Shown here in pieces: positions 16,292-24,349 of a DNA stretch of 51,095 nt. The stretch's first letter is position 1. Each line of letters begins with the position of its first letter. A model generated the notes under the pieces. It saw nothing but the letters and a program-made list of their open reading frames with translations, was not told the origin of the DNA and ran no database searches. The stretch is from an uncultured Lachnospiraceae bacterium. Lineage in GTDB: Bacteria; Bacillota; Clostridia; Lachnospirales; Lachnospiraceae. The position numbers and the translations under genes are program-made. Location: assembly GCA_910579505.1 (NCBI GenBank), contig CAJTTZ010000019.1, positions 1-51,095 of the forward strand, given 5' to 3'.

Positions 16292-16683
16292 TCTTTGCGT
16301 CTCCTTTCCAACTGCGCATTGATATAGGCAATCTCCCTGTTGACAATCGCCATATCGAGGAAATAGGCGGGAACATAAACCAGTGCGACGTATACAAACG
16401 CCATCCACCAGTTTGAGTGGGAAAACCACTGTACAAAATAGCCGTACAAGAAAACAAAAATAGAGACGGCAAGGTATTCTAAGATGATATTTAGTATCAA
16501 ATGACTGCATATGATTTGTTTTACCATTTGCTGAATGACGGTGACAAAAAAGGATAAAAGAAAAATCTCAAATACAAGCGCGATTTCCGGCGTCATGCCA
16601 ACTGATAGGAGCGATACGGAAAATACGGCAAGAATGATGATTGCCGCTAAGATAAGTGTTCTTTTTATCATGACTTTTAGCAT
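16285..16683 (-). CDS. DUF3021 family membrane protein
   Basis: A 132-residue protein with four hydrophobic segments, the usual DUF3021 layout (about residues 5-30, 37-60, 66-88 and 95-115). It starts at an ATG that shares the TGATG junction with the stop of the LytTR gene upstream, with AGGAGG just before it. DUF3021 proteins nearly always pair with a LytTR DNA-binding protein and are thought to act as its membrane partner, controlling nearby transporter or membrane genes. Here the third gene of the operon is a broken CPBP protease. Family call from membrane topology, size and neighbour. Confidence 0.8.
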   Translation of the reverse strand: MLKVMIKRTLILAAIIILAVFSVSLLSVGMTPEIALVFEIFLLSFFVTVIQQMVKQIICSHLILNIILEYLAVSIFVFLYGYFVQWFSHSNWWMAFVYVALVYVPAYFLDMAIVNREIAYINAQLERRRKEC

Positions 16684-17123
16684 CACATGTCCTCCTTTAA
16701 CCAGTTTTTAATCTGCTTCAGATAGGTTCTGGCGACGATCAGTTTTTCGCCGTTTTGCAGGGTCGCTTCAAGCTGGCTGTTCGTCAGTCGTTTTACGCTC
16801 TCAAGCATGTCAACGTTCATCAGACACGATTTACTGATCCGTATGATTCCGGCTTCTCTTAACAGTTCTTCCAGTTCATATAATTTTTTATCTGTCAGAT
16901 AGACGTCTTTTTCCGTGTACAGAAATGTTTTCCGCTCCAAGGATTCCGCATAGCAGATATCCGATATCGGTATTTGAAAAACGGTTCCATTGCTGGTTCC
17001 GCTGACTTTCAAATCAAGAGTCTTAATTTTTTGAATCAGCTTTTGTGTCTTTGCATCTAATCTGGGATATTCAATAATGACAGTCAAAGGCTTGTCATTC
17101 GTCTGCTTTGTCTCTATTTTCAT
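16683..17123 (-). CDS. LytTR DNA-binding domain regulator (DUF3021-linked)
   Basis: A 146-residue protein without a receiver domain. The C-terminal half is a LytTR domain: IPISDICYAESLERKTFLYT, YELEELLREAGIIRISKSCLMN, and RTYLKQIKNWL at the end. The first half (residues 1-45) is a short lead with IIEYPRLDAKTQKLIQKI. Stand-alone LytTR proteins of this type work with a DUF3021 membrane protein, encoded immediately downstream with TGATG coupling. The start at 17123 has GGAGGGACGACA before it; an upstream extension has none. The LytTR operator, usually a pair of short direct repeats in front of the gene, was not identified with confidence. Confidence 0.88.
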   Translation of the reverse strand: MKIETKQTNDKPLTVIIEYPRLDAKTQKLIQKIKTLDLKVSGTSNGTVFQIPISDICYAESLERKTFLYTEKDVYLTDKKLYELEELLREAGIIRISKSCLMNVDMLESVKRLTNSQLEATLQNGEKLIVARTYLKQIKNWLKEDM

Positions 17124-17303
17124 TGTCGTCCCTCCACATGGTATTTTAGCATAAAAAGGAGTGATAGAAAGGGTAAGGCGCATGACCTGCAAATATAGTA
17201 ACATGAATTACATTTGTTACGGCTTGCACCTACGCCGGATTTTGCATTCATTTATGTTTACTTTGTGTGAAGAGCAACGATTTGTTTTACCGGGAACATG
17301 CTA

Positions 17304-17332
17304 TTGCTATCAGGCATCGGCACGGATATAAT
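17304..17332 (+). promoter_or_regulatory. Predicted promoter of the alpha-galactosidase gene
   Basis: TTGCTA (17304-17309), 17-base spacer, TATAAT (17327-17332), ending 56 bases before the chosen start codon. Confidence 0.55.
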
Positions 17333-17388
17333 AGCAGTATGATTCGTAAAATAAGTTTTTCACCTGCATGTAAAGGAGCATGAAGCAA

Positions 17389-19587
17389 ATGGAATACATC
17401 AAAATACACGAAAACGGCATTCACATTGTGTTCGGCATCACGGAAAAAAGGCAGTTAAAGCTCCTTCACTTTTCCAAGAATGAATTTTGCGAAGACGATC
17501 TGTGCAAAGTGGGACCTGACTGCAAAGCGGAGGACCAGGCAAGAAGAGGGCAGTTTATCGACGAGGCGTTTCAGCTTGTGCAGGTCAGCCTGTCCGGCTA
17601 CAACCGCCCCTATGAAAAGCACGGGAACAAGCATATCGTGACGGCACCGGGATATCTGCTCACCTATGTCGGTATGGAGGACAGCACGGGCGCCATCGGG
17701 CGCAGGCTTGTCATCACACAGGAAGACCGGGAAGTGACCCATGTACGCGTGGAGACAGTGATGCAGTTTTACAACGGTACTTCCGTTGTCCGTATGTGGA
17801 ATAAAGTGACGAATGTGGGAGAGGAGACGCAGTGTCTGGAATACCTTTCCTCGTTTTGCTATACGGGTATTGAGAAGGAGGGGGAGCAGAACTCCGACGC
17901 CAAGATGAAGCTTCGGGTTCCCTACAACGGCTGGCAGAAGGAGATGGGCATTAAGGAATACACATTCGGGGACGTGGGCCTGGCACAGACACAGCCGGGC
18001 GTATACCAGCGCACGTCACAGGTGTTTGAGGTGACCAATACCGGCAACTGGTCCTCCAAGAAATATCTGCCCTTGGGCTATATCGAGAACACGCAGGCAC
18101 ACACGAGCCTGTTCTGGCAGATCGAGCACAACGGCTCGTGGCATTATGAGGTCGGTGACCAGAATACCCATTTTTATCTGTGTGTCAGCGGGCCGACGGA
18201 GGTGCAGTCCCACTGGTTTAAGAACCTTTTGCCGGGCGAGTCTTTTACATCGGTGCCAGTGGCGGTGGGTGTGGCGGAAGACAGCTTTGAGAAAGCGGTC
18301 GGGGAACTGACGAAGTACCGCCGTCTGATCCGCAGGCCCAATAAGGACAACGAAAATCTGCCTGTGGTTTTTAACGACTATATGAACTGCCTGTTCGGCG
18401 ATCCCACCACAGAGAAGGAACTGCCGCTTATCGACGCGGCGGCGGAGTGTGGCTGTGAATACTACGTGATTGACGCGGGGTGGTATGCGCCCGGCGAATG
18501 GTGGGACAGCGTGGGCGAATGGCAAGAGTGCAGGGAACGGTTCCCGAACGGCATTAAGGAAGTGACGGATTATATCCGCAGTAAGGGGATGATTCCCGGC
18601 GTCTGGCTGGAACTTGAGGTTATGGGGATCAACTGTGAGAAGGCGAAGATGGCGTCGGACGACTGGTTTTTTGTGCGCCACGGCAGGCGGGTGTTTGACA
18701 GGAGCAGATACCAGCTCGATTTTAGGAATCCTGCGGTGATCTCCCATGTCAACGAGGTCATTGACCGGGTGGTGAACGAGTATGGCGCAGGCTATATCAA
18801 AATGGACTACAATATCGAACCGGGGATCGGCACGGAGCTTGGCGCAGAGAGTGTGGGACAGGGGATGTTTCTGCACGAAAAGGCTTACCTCGCGTGGTTA
18901 GACGATGTGTTTGTGAGGTACCCGGATCTGGTGATCGAAAACTGTTCCAGCGGGGGACTGCGGATAGACTATGCGCTGCTTTCCCGTTACAGCATCCAGT
19001 CCACTTCCGATCAGGAGGATTACCGCAATTATGCCACTATTGCGGCGAACGCGGGAGCCGGGGTGACGCCGGAACAGGCGGCGGTCTGGTCTTATCCGCA
19101 GCGGACGGGCGACAAGGAGGAAGTGATCTACAACATGATAAACGCCATGCTTGCCCGGATACACCAGAGCGGGCATCTGGCGGAGCTTTCCGCAGCGCGT
19201 ATGGAACTGGTAAAGGAGGGGATTGCCTGTTATAAGAAGCTGCGTTCGGATATCAGAAGGGCGGTGCCCTTTTATCCGCTTGATGTGACGGACAATGAAG
19301 ACCTGTGGGCGTGCGGTGGTCTGCAGACGGAAGATAAGGCGTATCTGGCAGTCTGGAAACGGCAGATGGAGGGCAAGAACAATGACCGGCGCCTGCGGGC
19401 GGGCACGGTCTGCTCGGAGACAGCGTTGTCCATCCCACTTGGCAGTCTGCCCTTTGTGGGGGACGAAATCCATGTTTCCTGCCTTTATCCGGAAAGGGAG
19501 CCGGTCAGCTTTTCGGTGGAAGAAAAGGTACTGACGGTTACCTTTGAAAAGCCGGTGATGGCAAGGTTGTTTTTGGTGGAAGGGTAA
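17389..19587 (+). CDS. Alpha-galactosidase, GH36 family
   Basis: A 732-residue cytoplasmic enzyme (no signal peptide) with the GH36 layout: N-terminal beta-supersandwich, central (beta/alpha)8 barrel, C-terminal beta domain. YYVIDAGWYAPGEWW marks the barrel. The predicted nucleophile is D473 in IKMDYN and the acid/base is D541 in STSDQEDY, preceded by ENCSSGGLRIDY. It releases alpha-1,6-linked galactose from raffinose-family sugars or melibiose. No sugar transporter or regulator is adjacent, which is unusual for this family, so uptake must be encoded elsewhere. ATG 17389 is chosen over 17380 because AAAGGAG at 17372-17378 leaves correct spacing only for the later codon. It has its own promoter and a terminator. 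Confidence 0.93.
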   Translation: MEYIKIHENGIHIVFGITEKRQLKLLHFSKNEFCEDDLCKVGPDCKAEDQARRGQFIDEAFQLVQVSLSGYNRPYEKHGNKHIVTAPGYLLTYVGMEDSTGAIGRRLVITQEDREVTHVRVETVMQFYNGTSVVRMWNKVTNVGEETQCLEYLSSFCYTGIEKEGEQNSDAKMKLRVPYNGWQKEMGIKEYTFGDVGLAQTQPGVYQRTSQVFEVTNTGNWSSKKYLPLGYIENTQAHTSLFWQIEHNGSWHYEVGDQNTHFYLCVSGPTEVQSHWFKNLLPGESFTSVPVAVGVAEDSFEKAVGELTKYRRLIRRPNKDNENLPVVFNDYMNCLFGDPTTEKELPLIDAAAECGCEYYVIDAGWYAPGEWWDSVGEWQECRERFPNGIKEVTDYIRSKGMIPGVWLELEVMGINCEKAKMASDDWFFVRHGRRVFDRSRYQLDFRNPAVISHVNEVIDRVVNEYGAGYIKMDYNIEPGIGTELGAESVGQGMFLHEKAYLAWLDDVFVRYPDLVIENCSSGGLRIDYALLSRYSIQSTSDQEDYRNYATIAANAGAGVTPEQAAVWSYPQRTGDKEEVIYNMINAMLARIHQSGHLAELSAARMELVKEGIACYKKLRSDIRRAVPFYPLDVTDNEDLWACGGLQTEDKAYLAVWKRQMEGKNNDRRLRAGTVCSETALSIPLGSLPFVGDEIHVSCLYPEREPVSFSVEEKVLTVTFEKPVMARLFLVEG

Positions 19588-19590
19588 AAT

Positions 19591-19640
19591 AAACGGCATC
19601 TTTTTTGAAGTTTTTTGAAAAAGGTGCCGTTTTTTATTTT
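19591..19640 (+). terminator. Terminator after the alpha-galactosidase gene
   Basis: AACGGCATC at 19592-19600 pairs with GGTGCCGTT near 19623-19631 (one G-T pair; the pairing can extend with A and T runs) and is followed by a T-rich stretch. Confidence 0.75.
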
Positions 19641-19645
19641 TTGTA

Positions 19646-19676
19646 TTGACCGTACAGTTACTGTACGGTTTATGAT
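19646..19676 (+). promoter_or_regulatory. Promoter overlapped by a TetR-type operator
   Basis: A perfect inverted repeat with 9-bp arms, ACCGTACAG and its complement around TTA (19649-19669), sits between TTGACC (19646-19651) and TATGAT (19671-19676). A dimer bound there would shut off the serine hydrolase/MATE operon. The spacer (19 bases) is longer than ideal. No TetR gene is adjacent. Confidence 0.7.
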
Positions 19677-19710
19677 GGGGATAGTAAGAAAAGATAAAGG
19701 AGGAAATGAG

Positions 19711-20889
19711 ATGAAAAAAACAAGTGTGATTGTGGTCGGTGCGGCTGCGGCAGTCGGAGTGGTGGGAATTTCCTTTGGGAAAAAGATAAAAACATTGTAT
19801 CAGTCGCTGAACAGCTTCAAGGATAAAAATCTGGCGCATACGTTTCAGCATACCCCGGAGATTCAGCCGACGAAGAAAATCAGCAGGGGAGAGCACGTCT
19901 TTTCTTTTGCAAAGGAAGCGGACATGGCGCTGGCGGACGGTTTTACTTATCAGGATGTGTTTTACCCCTGTGAAAAATTTATGGAGGACACGGAAACTTC
20001 CGCGATGATTGTGGTAAAGGACGACGTGATCAAGTATGAGAAATACTTTTTCGGCGGTGGGGAGGGTACCCTGTTTTCTTCCAATTCCATGGGAAAATCC
20101 TTTGTGTCCGCCCTGTTTGGGATCGCTGTCGCAAAAGGAGATGTGGGAAGCGTGGAGGATCCCATCGGAAAATATATCCCGGAGTTTGTGGGTACGGAAT
20201 TGGAAAAGATACCCATCCGCGCCTGTCTGAAAATGGCTTCCGGGATCGACTTTGACGAGGAGAAAGACATGAGCGGGTTTTCTTTGCGGACACTTCTGGG
20301 ATTCCCGGCGATGAAAGTGATCTCAAAATACGGGGTGCAGGAGCCGCCGTACACATACCGCAGATACCAGAGCATCAACACGGAAATTCTGGGACAGGTG
20401 ATTGTCAACGCAACGGGATACAGTCTGGCGGAATATATGGAGAAAAATCTGTGGCAGCGGATTGACGCAGAGCATGACGCATACTGGACACTGAGCAACG
20501 GAAAGGAGCTTGCAATGGGAGGCTTAAGCATCAGCCTCCGGGATTACGCCCGTTTTGCGAGACTGTATTTGAACGAGGGAAATTACAACGGGGAACAGAT
20601 ACTGCCAAAAGAATGGGTTCGTGACAGTCTCGATATCAGCGAGGCATACGCGAAACCGGGGTCAAATTTTGACGCCTACAACGCCATCGGGTACGGCTAT
20701 CAGTGGTGGGTTCCCGAGGGGGAGCAGGGAGAGTTTATGGCAATCGGTGTTTATGGACAATGGATTTACGTCAATCCGTCCAACAGGGTGATCATCGTGA
20801 AAACAGGCGCCGACCCGGATTTTATGGAAAAGGGTTATGAGTTGAAACACGTGGAATTTTTCCGGGCGATTGCGGACAGTATCGCATAA
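19711..20889 (+). CDS. Membrane-anchored serine hydrolase (class C beta-lactamase-like)
   Basis: A 392-residue protein of the beta-lactamase/PBP4-like serine hydrolase family. An N-terminal hydrophobic segment (about residues 5-22) anchors it, with the catalytic domain outside. SxxK is in SNSMGKSFVS and the YxN-like motif in YQSINTE; a late GYGYQWWVPEG block belongs to the same fold. Substrates in this family range from cell-wall peptides to esters, and true beta-lactamase activity is unlikely to be inferable. ATG 19711 follows AGGAGG. It is the first gene after a TetR-type operator and 37 bases upstream of a MATE exporter, so the two are probably induced together, perhaps against one toxic compound. 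Confidence 0.85.
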   Translation: MKKTSVIVVGAAAAVGVVGISFGKKIKTLYQSLNSFKDKNLAHTFQHTPEIQPTKKISRGEHVFSFAKEADMALADGFTYQDVFYPCEKFMEDTETSAMIVVKDDVIKYEKYFFGGGEGTLFSSNSMGKSFVSALFGIAVAKGDVGSVEDPIGKYIPEFVGTELEKIPIRACLKMASGIDFDEEKDMSGFSLRTLLGFPAMKVISKYGVQEPPYTYRRYQSINTEILGQVIVNATGYSLAEYMEKNLWQRIDAEHDAYWTLSNGKELAMGGLSISLRDYARFARLYLNEGNYNGEQILPKEWVRDSLDISEAYAKPGSNFDAYNAIGYGYQWWVPEGEQGEFMAIGVYGQWIYVNPSNRVIIVKTGADPDFMEKGYELKHVEFFRAIADSIA

Positions 20890-20926
20890 GAGCGACTGGG
20901 AAAAGGGAATAAAAGGAGAAAAACGG

Positions 20927-22258
20927 ATGGAAAACAAAAATGTATATGAAAAGCCGGTAACACTGAAAAATATTCTGAAATTTGCCGTGCCTACCATTGC
21001 CATGACCGTGTTTATGTCCTTCTACACGATGGTGGACGGTCTGTTTGTGTCAAATCTGATCGGCACGAATGCGCTCTCGGCGATCAATCTGACCGCGCCC
21101 ATCATCCAGCTTGTGACGGCGATTTCCACCATGCTGGCAACCGGCGGCAGCGCAGTCATTATGAAAAAGATGGGGGAGCAGAAGGCTGACGAGGCTAAGG
21201 AGGATTTTACTTTTTTAATCATAGTGAACGTCATTGTGGGGATCATCATGTGCGCCGTGGGATATCTGGCGATGGACCGCATTTTTGCGGGGATGAACCT
21301 TTCCACCGATGTGGAAGGGTACTGTGTGGAATATTTAAGCCGTTATCTCATGTTTACGGTGCCGATTCTTCTGATGAACAATTTCACCCTGTACATGATT
21401 GCCAGCGAGAAGGCAACCCTTTCCCTGATCTGTTCCGTGACGGGCGGTGTTCTGAATATGGCGCTCGACTATGTGTTTATCGCTGTTTTTGACATGGGGA
21501 TCAGCGGGGCGGCAGTCGCGACGGGGCTTGGCTATTCTGTGACGGCGGTTGTGGGACTGTTTGTTTTTAGCAGGAAAAAGAGCCTGCTGCACTTTAAGAA
21601 ACCCGCGTTCCGGGTTAAAGTCCTTGCAAGCGCAGCGACAAACGGCTGCTCGGAGATGGCGACTGCTCTTGTCACCGGCATCATCACCATGATGTTTAAC
21701 TGGACAATGCTGCATTATGTGGGTGAGGACGGCGTGGCGGCGGTCACGATCATTATGTACGTGCTGATGTTTGCAAGCTCCCTGTACACCGGCTATTCCT
21801 ACGGCGTGGCGCCCATGATCAGCTATTACTATGGAGAACAGAACCAAGGGAAGCTAAAAAAGCTCGTTGCGGTCAGCATGAGGGTGATCGTAGAGATTTC
21901 CCTTGTGACGGTTGCGGTATCCTTCCTGCTGACAAAACCGCTGGTGTCCGTGTTTGCACGCCCGGATAATCCGGTGTATGGCCTGGCGGTGACGGGGAAT
22001 CGGATCTGTACCATCGCGCTTCTATTTATCGGATTTAATATTTTTGCCAGCGGCATGTTTACCGCCCTGTCAAACGGCGTCGTATCGGCGGTGCTCGCAT
22101 TCTCAAGATCCTTTGTGTTCATGCTGATTACCATGATCGTACTGCCTTTGGTCCTGGGGGTAAACGGGATCTGGCTGGCAACGCCCGCGGCGGAACTGAT
22201 GGCGCTCGCCCTGTCGGCAGTTATGTTCCTAAAATACAGGAAGAGGTACGGATACTGA
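20927..22258 (+). CDS. MATE family exporter (second copy in the window)
   Basis: A 443-residue, 12-helix MATE protein. The N-terminal block VPTIAMTVFMSFYTMVDGLFVSNLIG and the second-half block GYSYGVAPMISYYYGEQ are the family repeats. It is only distantly like the MATE protein at 7.1-8.5 kb (different block wording), so they are separate acquisitions rather than a recent duplication. ATG 20927 follows AAAAGGAG. It shares the operator-controlled transcript with the serine hydrolase upstream. Substrate unknown; cation-coupled drug or metabolite export is the family role. Confidence 0.9.
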   Translation: MENKNVYEKPVTLKNILKFAVPTIAMTVFMSFYTMVDGLFVSNLIGTNALSAINLTAPIIQLVTAISTMLATGGSAVIMKKMGEQKADEAKEDFTFLIIVNVIVGIIMCAVGYLAMDRIFAGMNLSTDVEGYCVEYLSRYLMFTVPILLMNNFTLYMIASEKATLSLICSVTGGVLNMALDYVFIAVFDMGISGAAVATGLGYSVTAVVGLFVFSRKKSLLHFKKPAFRVKVLASAATNGCSEMATALVTGIITMMFNWTMLHYVGEDGVAAVTIIMYVLMFASSLYTGYSYGVAPMISYYYGEQNQGKLKKLVAVSMRVIVEISLVTVAVSFLLTKPLVSVFARPDNPVYGLAVTGNRICTIALLFIGFNIFASGMFTALSNGVVSAVLAFSRSFVFMLITMIVLPLVLGVNGIWLATPAAELMALALSAVMFLKYRKRYGY

Positions 22259-22266
22259 TCGGACGC

Positions 22267-22295
22267 TTTTACTTATTCCGGCAGGATGGTATAAT
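22267..22295 (+). promoter_or_regulatory. Predicted promoter before the small membrane protein
   Basis: TTTTAC (22267-22272) and a perfect TATAAT (22290-22295) with 17 bases between. The -35 match is weak. Confidence 0.45.
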
Positions 22296-22330
22296 AACGG
22301 TATCGGACAACGGGAAAGGAGAACGTGCGG

Positions 22331-22555
22331 ATGAAAAAACTGTTTTGCTATGCGGATAGGTATTTGGAGAGGAGCGATTGGAGAGACATCGCCATGCTTA
22401 AGTTCTGTCTCTTTTCTTTGGGGATTCTGGCCGGGATTAGAATACCGGCAAAGAACAGAAAACAGGCGGTATGTGTTGCGGCAGCTGTCTTTGCAGCGAC
22501 CTATATTCCACTGATGGCGAAGTTTATTTCCGTGATTCTGGAGGAGGAAAAATAG
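22331..22555 (+). CDS. Small two-helix membrane protein (often labelled phosphate ABC permease-like)
   Basis: A 74-residue protein: a charged lead (MKKLFCYADRYLERSDWRD), then two hydrophobic segments at about residues 22-38 and 47-65. The pattern YADRYLxxSDWxDxAxLKFCLFSxGxLxG recurs in clostridial genomes and is often given the label permease of phosphate ABC transporter, without evidence for transport. Role unknown. ATG 22331 lies 8 bases after AAAGGAG; the GTG at 22325 is too close to it. It has its own promoter and is transcriptionally separate from the MATE gene. Confidence 0.7.
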   Translation: MKKLFCYADRYLERSDWRDIAMLKFCLFSLGILAGIRIPAKNRKQAVCVAAAVFAATYIPLMAKFISVILEEEK

Positions 22556-22601
22556 GCGGCGGACTGCAGCATAGACATGACGGTGTGAAGAGCCGGCAGA
22601 A

Positions 22602-22630
22602 TTGCACTTTCCCGTACTTTGTGCTACAAT
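22602..22630 (+). promoter_or_regulatory. Predicted promoter of the FapA-domain gene
   Basis: TTGCAC (22602-22607), 17-base spacer, TACAAT (22625-22630). The leader to ATG 22701 is about 60 bases and contains an inverted repeat. Confidence 0.6.
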
Positions 22631-22643
22631 TTTTAGGAATGCA

Positions 22644-22662
22644 GACTGTGTGATACACAGTC
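22644..22662. promoter_or_regulatory. Inverted repeat in the FapA leader (candidate operator)
   Basis: GACTGTGT, a 3-base spacer GAT, and ACACAGTC: a perfect 8-bp inverted repeat about 7-10 bases after the expected transcription start. The position suits a repressor site or a small hairpin. Confidence 0.45.
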
Positions 22663-22700
22663 GCAAATGTCGGAAACTTGCGGCGGGAGTGAAGCGGGAT

Positions 22701-24305
22701 ATGGGATTTTTGAGGCAGACGGGAAAGAAAAAGAAGAAGGAACAGAAAAGTTACGAGGGCGCGCCTTTTACGGAGTTGGAACAGATGGCGCAAAAGAGGG
22801 ACGAAACGGAAAAGACCATGTTTCTTTCGCCGGAAGATAGAACCGTCTCCAGAGCGAGGGGCATGAAGCGCAGACCGCAGGAAGGCGGGGAAGAGTCCGC
22901 CCATTCCCGGGAGAAAATGTTCTTCGGGAATCCGATCCTGATTAACGGGGAAGATTATCTTCTGCGCATCAGTGAGACGCGCATGGAGGCGCTTCTCACC
23001 CTATACCGCCGTTTTTCAAAGAAAGAACTGCTCGAACTGCTGAAGGAAAACGGAATTGTCTACGGCATCAAAGAGAAGGCATTGGAAGAACTCGCGCAGG
23101 GGAACTTAAATTATGAGGAAGTTTTTGTGGCGCAGGGGACGGCAAAAAAGGATGGCCGTGACGGTTATTTTGAATACCATTTTAATCCAGAGCCGGAGAC
23201 AAAGCCGATTATTCTGCCGGACGGTTCGGTGGATTACAATGTGTTAGGCAAAATGGAACTGGTGACCAAGGGGCAGCTCCTCGCTACTTATCATGCCGTC
23301 CTTCCGGCGGTGGTTGGCAGGGACGTGCAGGGAAATATCATGGAGGCATATGAGGGAAAGGAGCTGCCGCCGCTGCAGTGCAAACGCTGCGAGATGGATG
23401 AAAAGGGCTTCCAGTATTACGCTTCCACGGAGGGGAATGTGACGCTGGAGGGAAGGTGCCTGACGGTCACGCCGATCTACGCGATAGACGGCAATCTGGA
23501 TGCCGCCACGGGGGATGTGGATTTTCACGGGGACGTGCTGGTGCAGGGCAACGTGTTTGCCGGCGTGACATTGAAAACAACCGGGTCGATTACGGTAAAC
23601 GGGCATGTGGAGACGGCGCATCTCTATGCGGGAAAAGATGTGATTTTGAAAAACGGTATGCAGGGTTCGGGAAACGGCGTCATCCGCGCGGGGCGTAACG
23701 TGATGGCGCGCTTTCTGGAGCAGACGCAGGTCTATGCCGGAAATGAAGTGAATACGGGAGCTATCTTAAACTGTGAGGTGGAGTCGGGGCAGAGCGTGGT
23801 AATAGCCGGAAACAGGGGCACGATCATCGGAGGCAGCGTGACGGCGGTGGAGCAGATTACAGCCGCATCCATCGGGAACCGCGCCGGGGTCACGACCCAG
23901 CTTGTGATTGGCCTTGACTGCGAATTTAAGGAAAAGATGGGGGAGATCGACCGCCTGACGGACGAGTACGAGGCGAATATGAAAGACGCGGAGAACGCCC
24001 TCGACCGCATTTCCTACCAGCTGAAATCACAGCCCGCCACACCCGAAATCAACCAGCAGAAAGCGGAACAGATGCGCAGGAAGATTAACTACCAGTTGAA
24101 ACTGAAGGAGGTCACCGCGAAACGGGAACAGCTGATAGATATCAACAGACGTTCGGCGGATGGGAAAATTGTGGTAAGCGGTACCTCCAACGTGGGGTGC
24201 GTGATTATAATAAACGGTGTGCGGGAGATGCTGCATTCGGAGTACCGGGATGTGACGTATAAGAAGGGGCGGCAGGAAGTTCGGATTATATCGAACAGGC
24301 AGTAA
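22701..24305 (+). CDS. FapA (DUF342) domain protein
   Basis: A 534-residue protein. About residues 80-150 form a helical N part; the middle repeats the DUF342/FapA beta-helix (GNVTLEGRCLTVTPIYAIDGNLD, VDFHGDVLVQGNVFAG, SITVNGHVETAHLYAGKDV, VVIAGNRGTIIGGSVTAVEQI); a coiled-coil-like section lies about 405-480 and a short beta domain closes the protein. FapA-type proteins are bactofilin-like in shape and occur in clostridia and others, some linked to motility or cell polarity; none is well characterised. It is followed 44 bases later by a GGDEF cyclase, a link with c-di-GMP that is worth noting. ATG 22701 has GGGAG about 12 bases upstream; a GTG in frame at 22689 is possible. Confidence 0.8.
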   Translation: MGFLRQTGKKKKKEQKSYEGAPFTELEQMAQKRDETEKTMFLSPEDRTVSRARGMKRRPQEGGEESAHSREKMFFGNPILINGEDYLLRISETRMEALLTLYRRFSKKELLELLKENGIVYGIKEKALEELAQGNLNYEEVFVAQGTAKKDGRDGYFEYHFNPEPETKPIILPDGSVDYNVLGKMELVTKGQLLATYHAVLPAVVGRDVQGNIMEAYEGKELPPLQCKRCEMDEKGFQYYASTEGNVTLEGRCLTVTPIYAIDGNLDAATGDVDFHGDVLVQGNVFAGVTLKTTGSITVNGHVETAHLYAGKDVILKNGMQGSGNGVIRAGRNVMARFLEQTQVYAGNEVNTGAILNCEVESGQSVVIAGNRGTIIGGSVTAVEQITAASIGNRAGVTTQLVIGLDCEFKEKMGEIDRLTDEYEANMKDAENALDRISYQLKSQPATPEINQQKAEQMRRKINYQLKLKEVTAKREQLIDINRRSADGKIVVSGTSNVGCVIIINGVREMLHSEYRDVTYKKGRQEVRIISNRQ

Positions 24306-24349
24306 AACTATGCTGTATAAAACAACTTGTGTGAAAGGAATCACTTATT

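Noticed and set aside
18016..18876. Minus-strand reading frame inside the alpha-galactosidase gene
   Set aside because: It is a shadow of the GH36 gene; the plus-strand catalytic motifs are intact and leave no room for a second gene.
19253..19896. Minus-strand frame across the alpha-galactosidase end and serine hydrolase start
   Set aside because: It crosses a terminator and promoter and has no family features.
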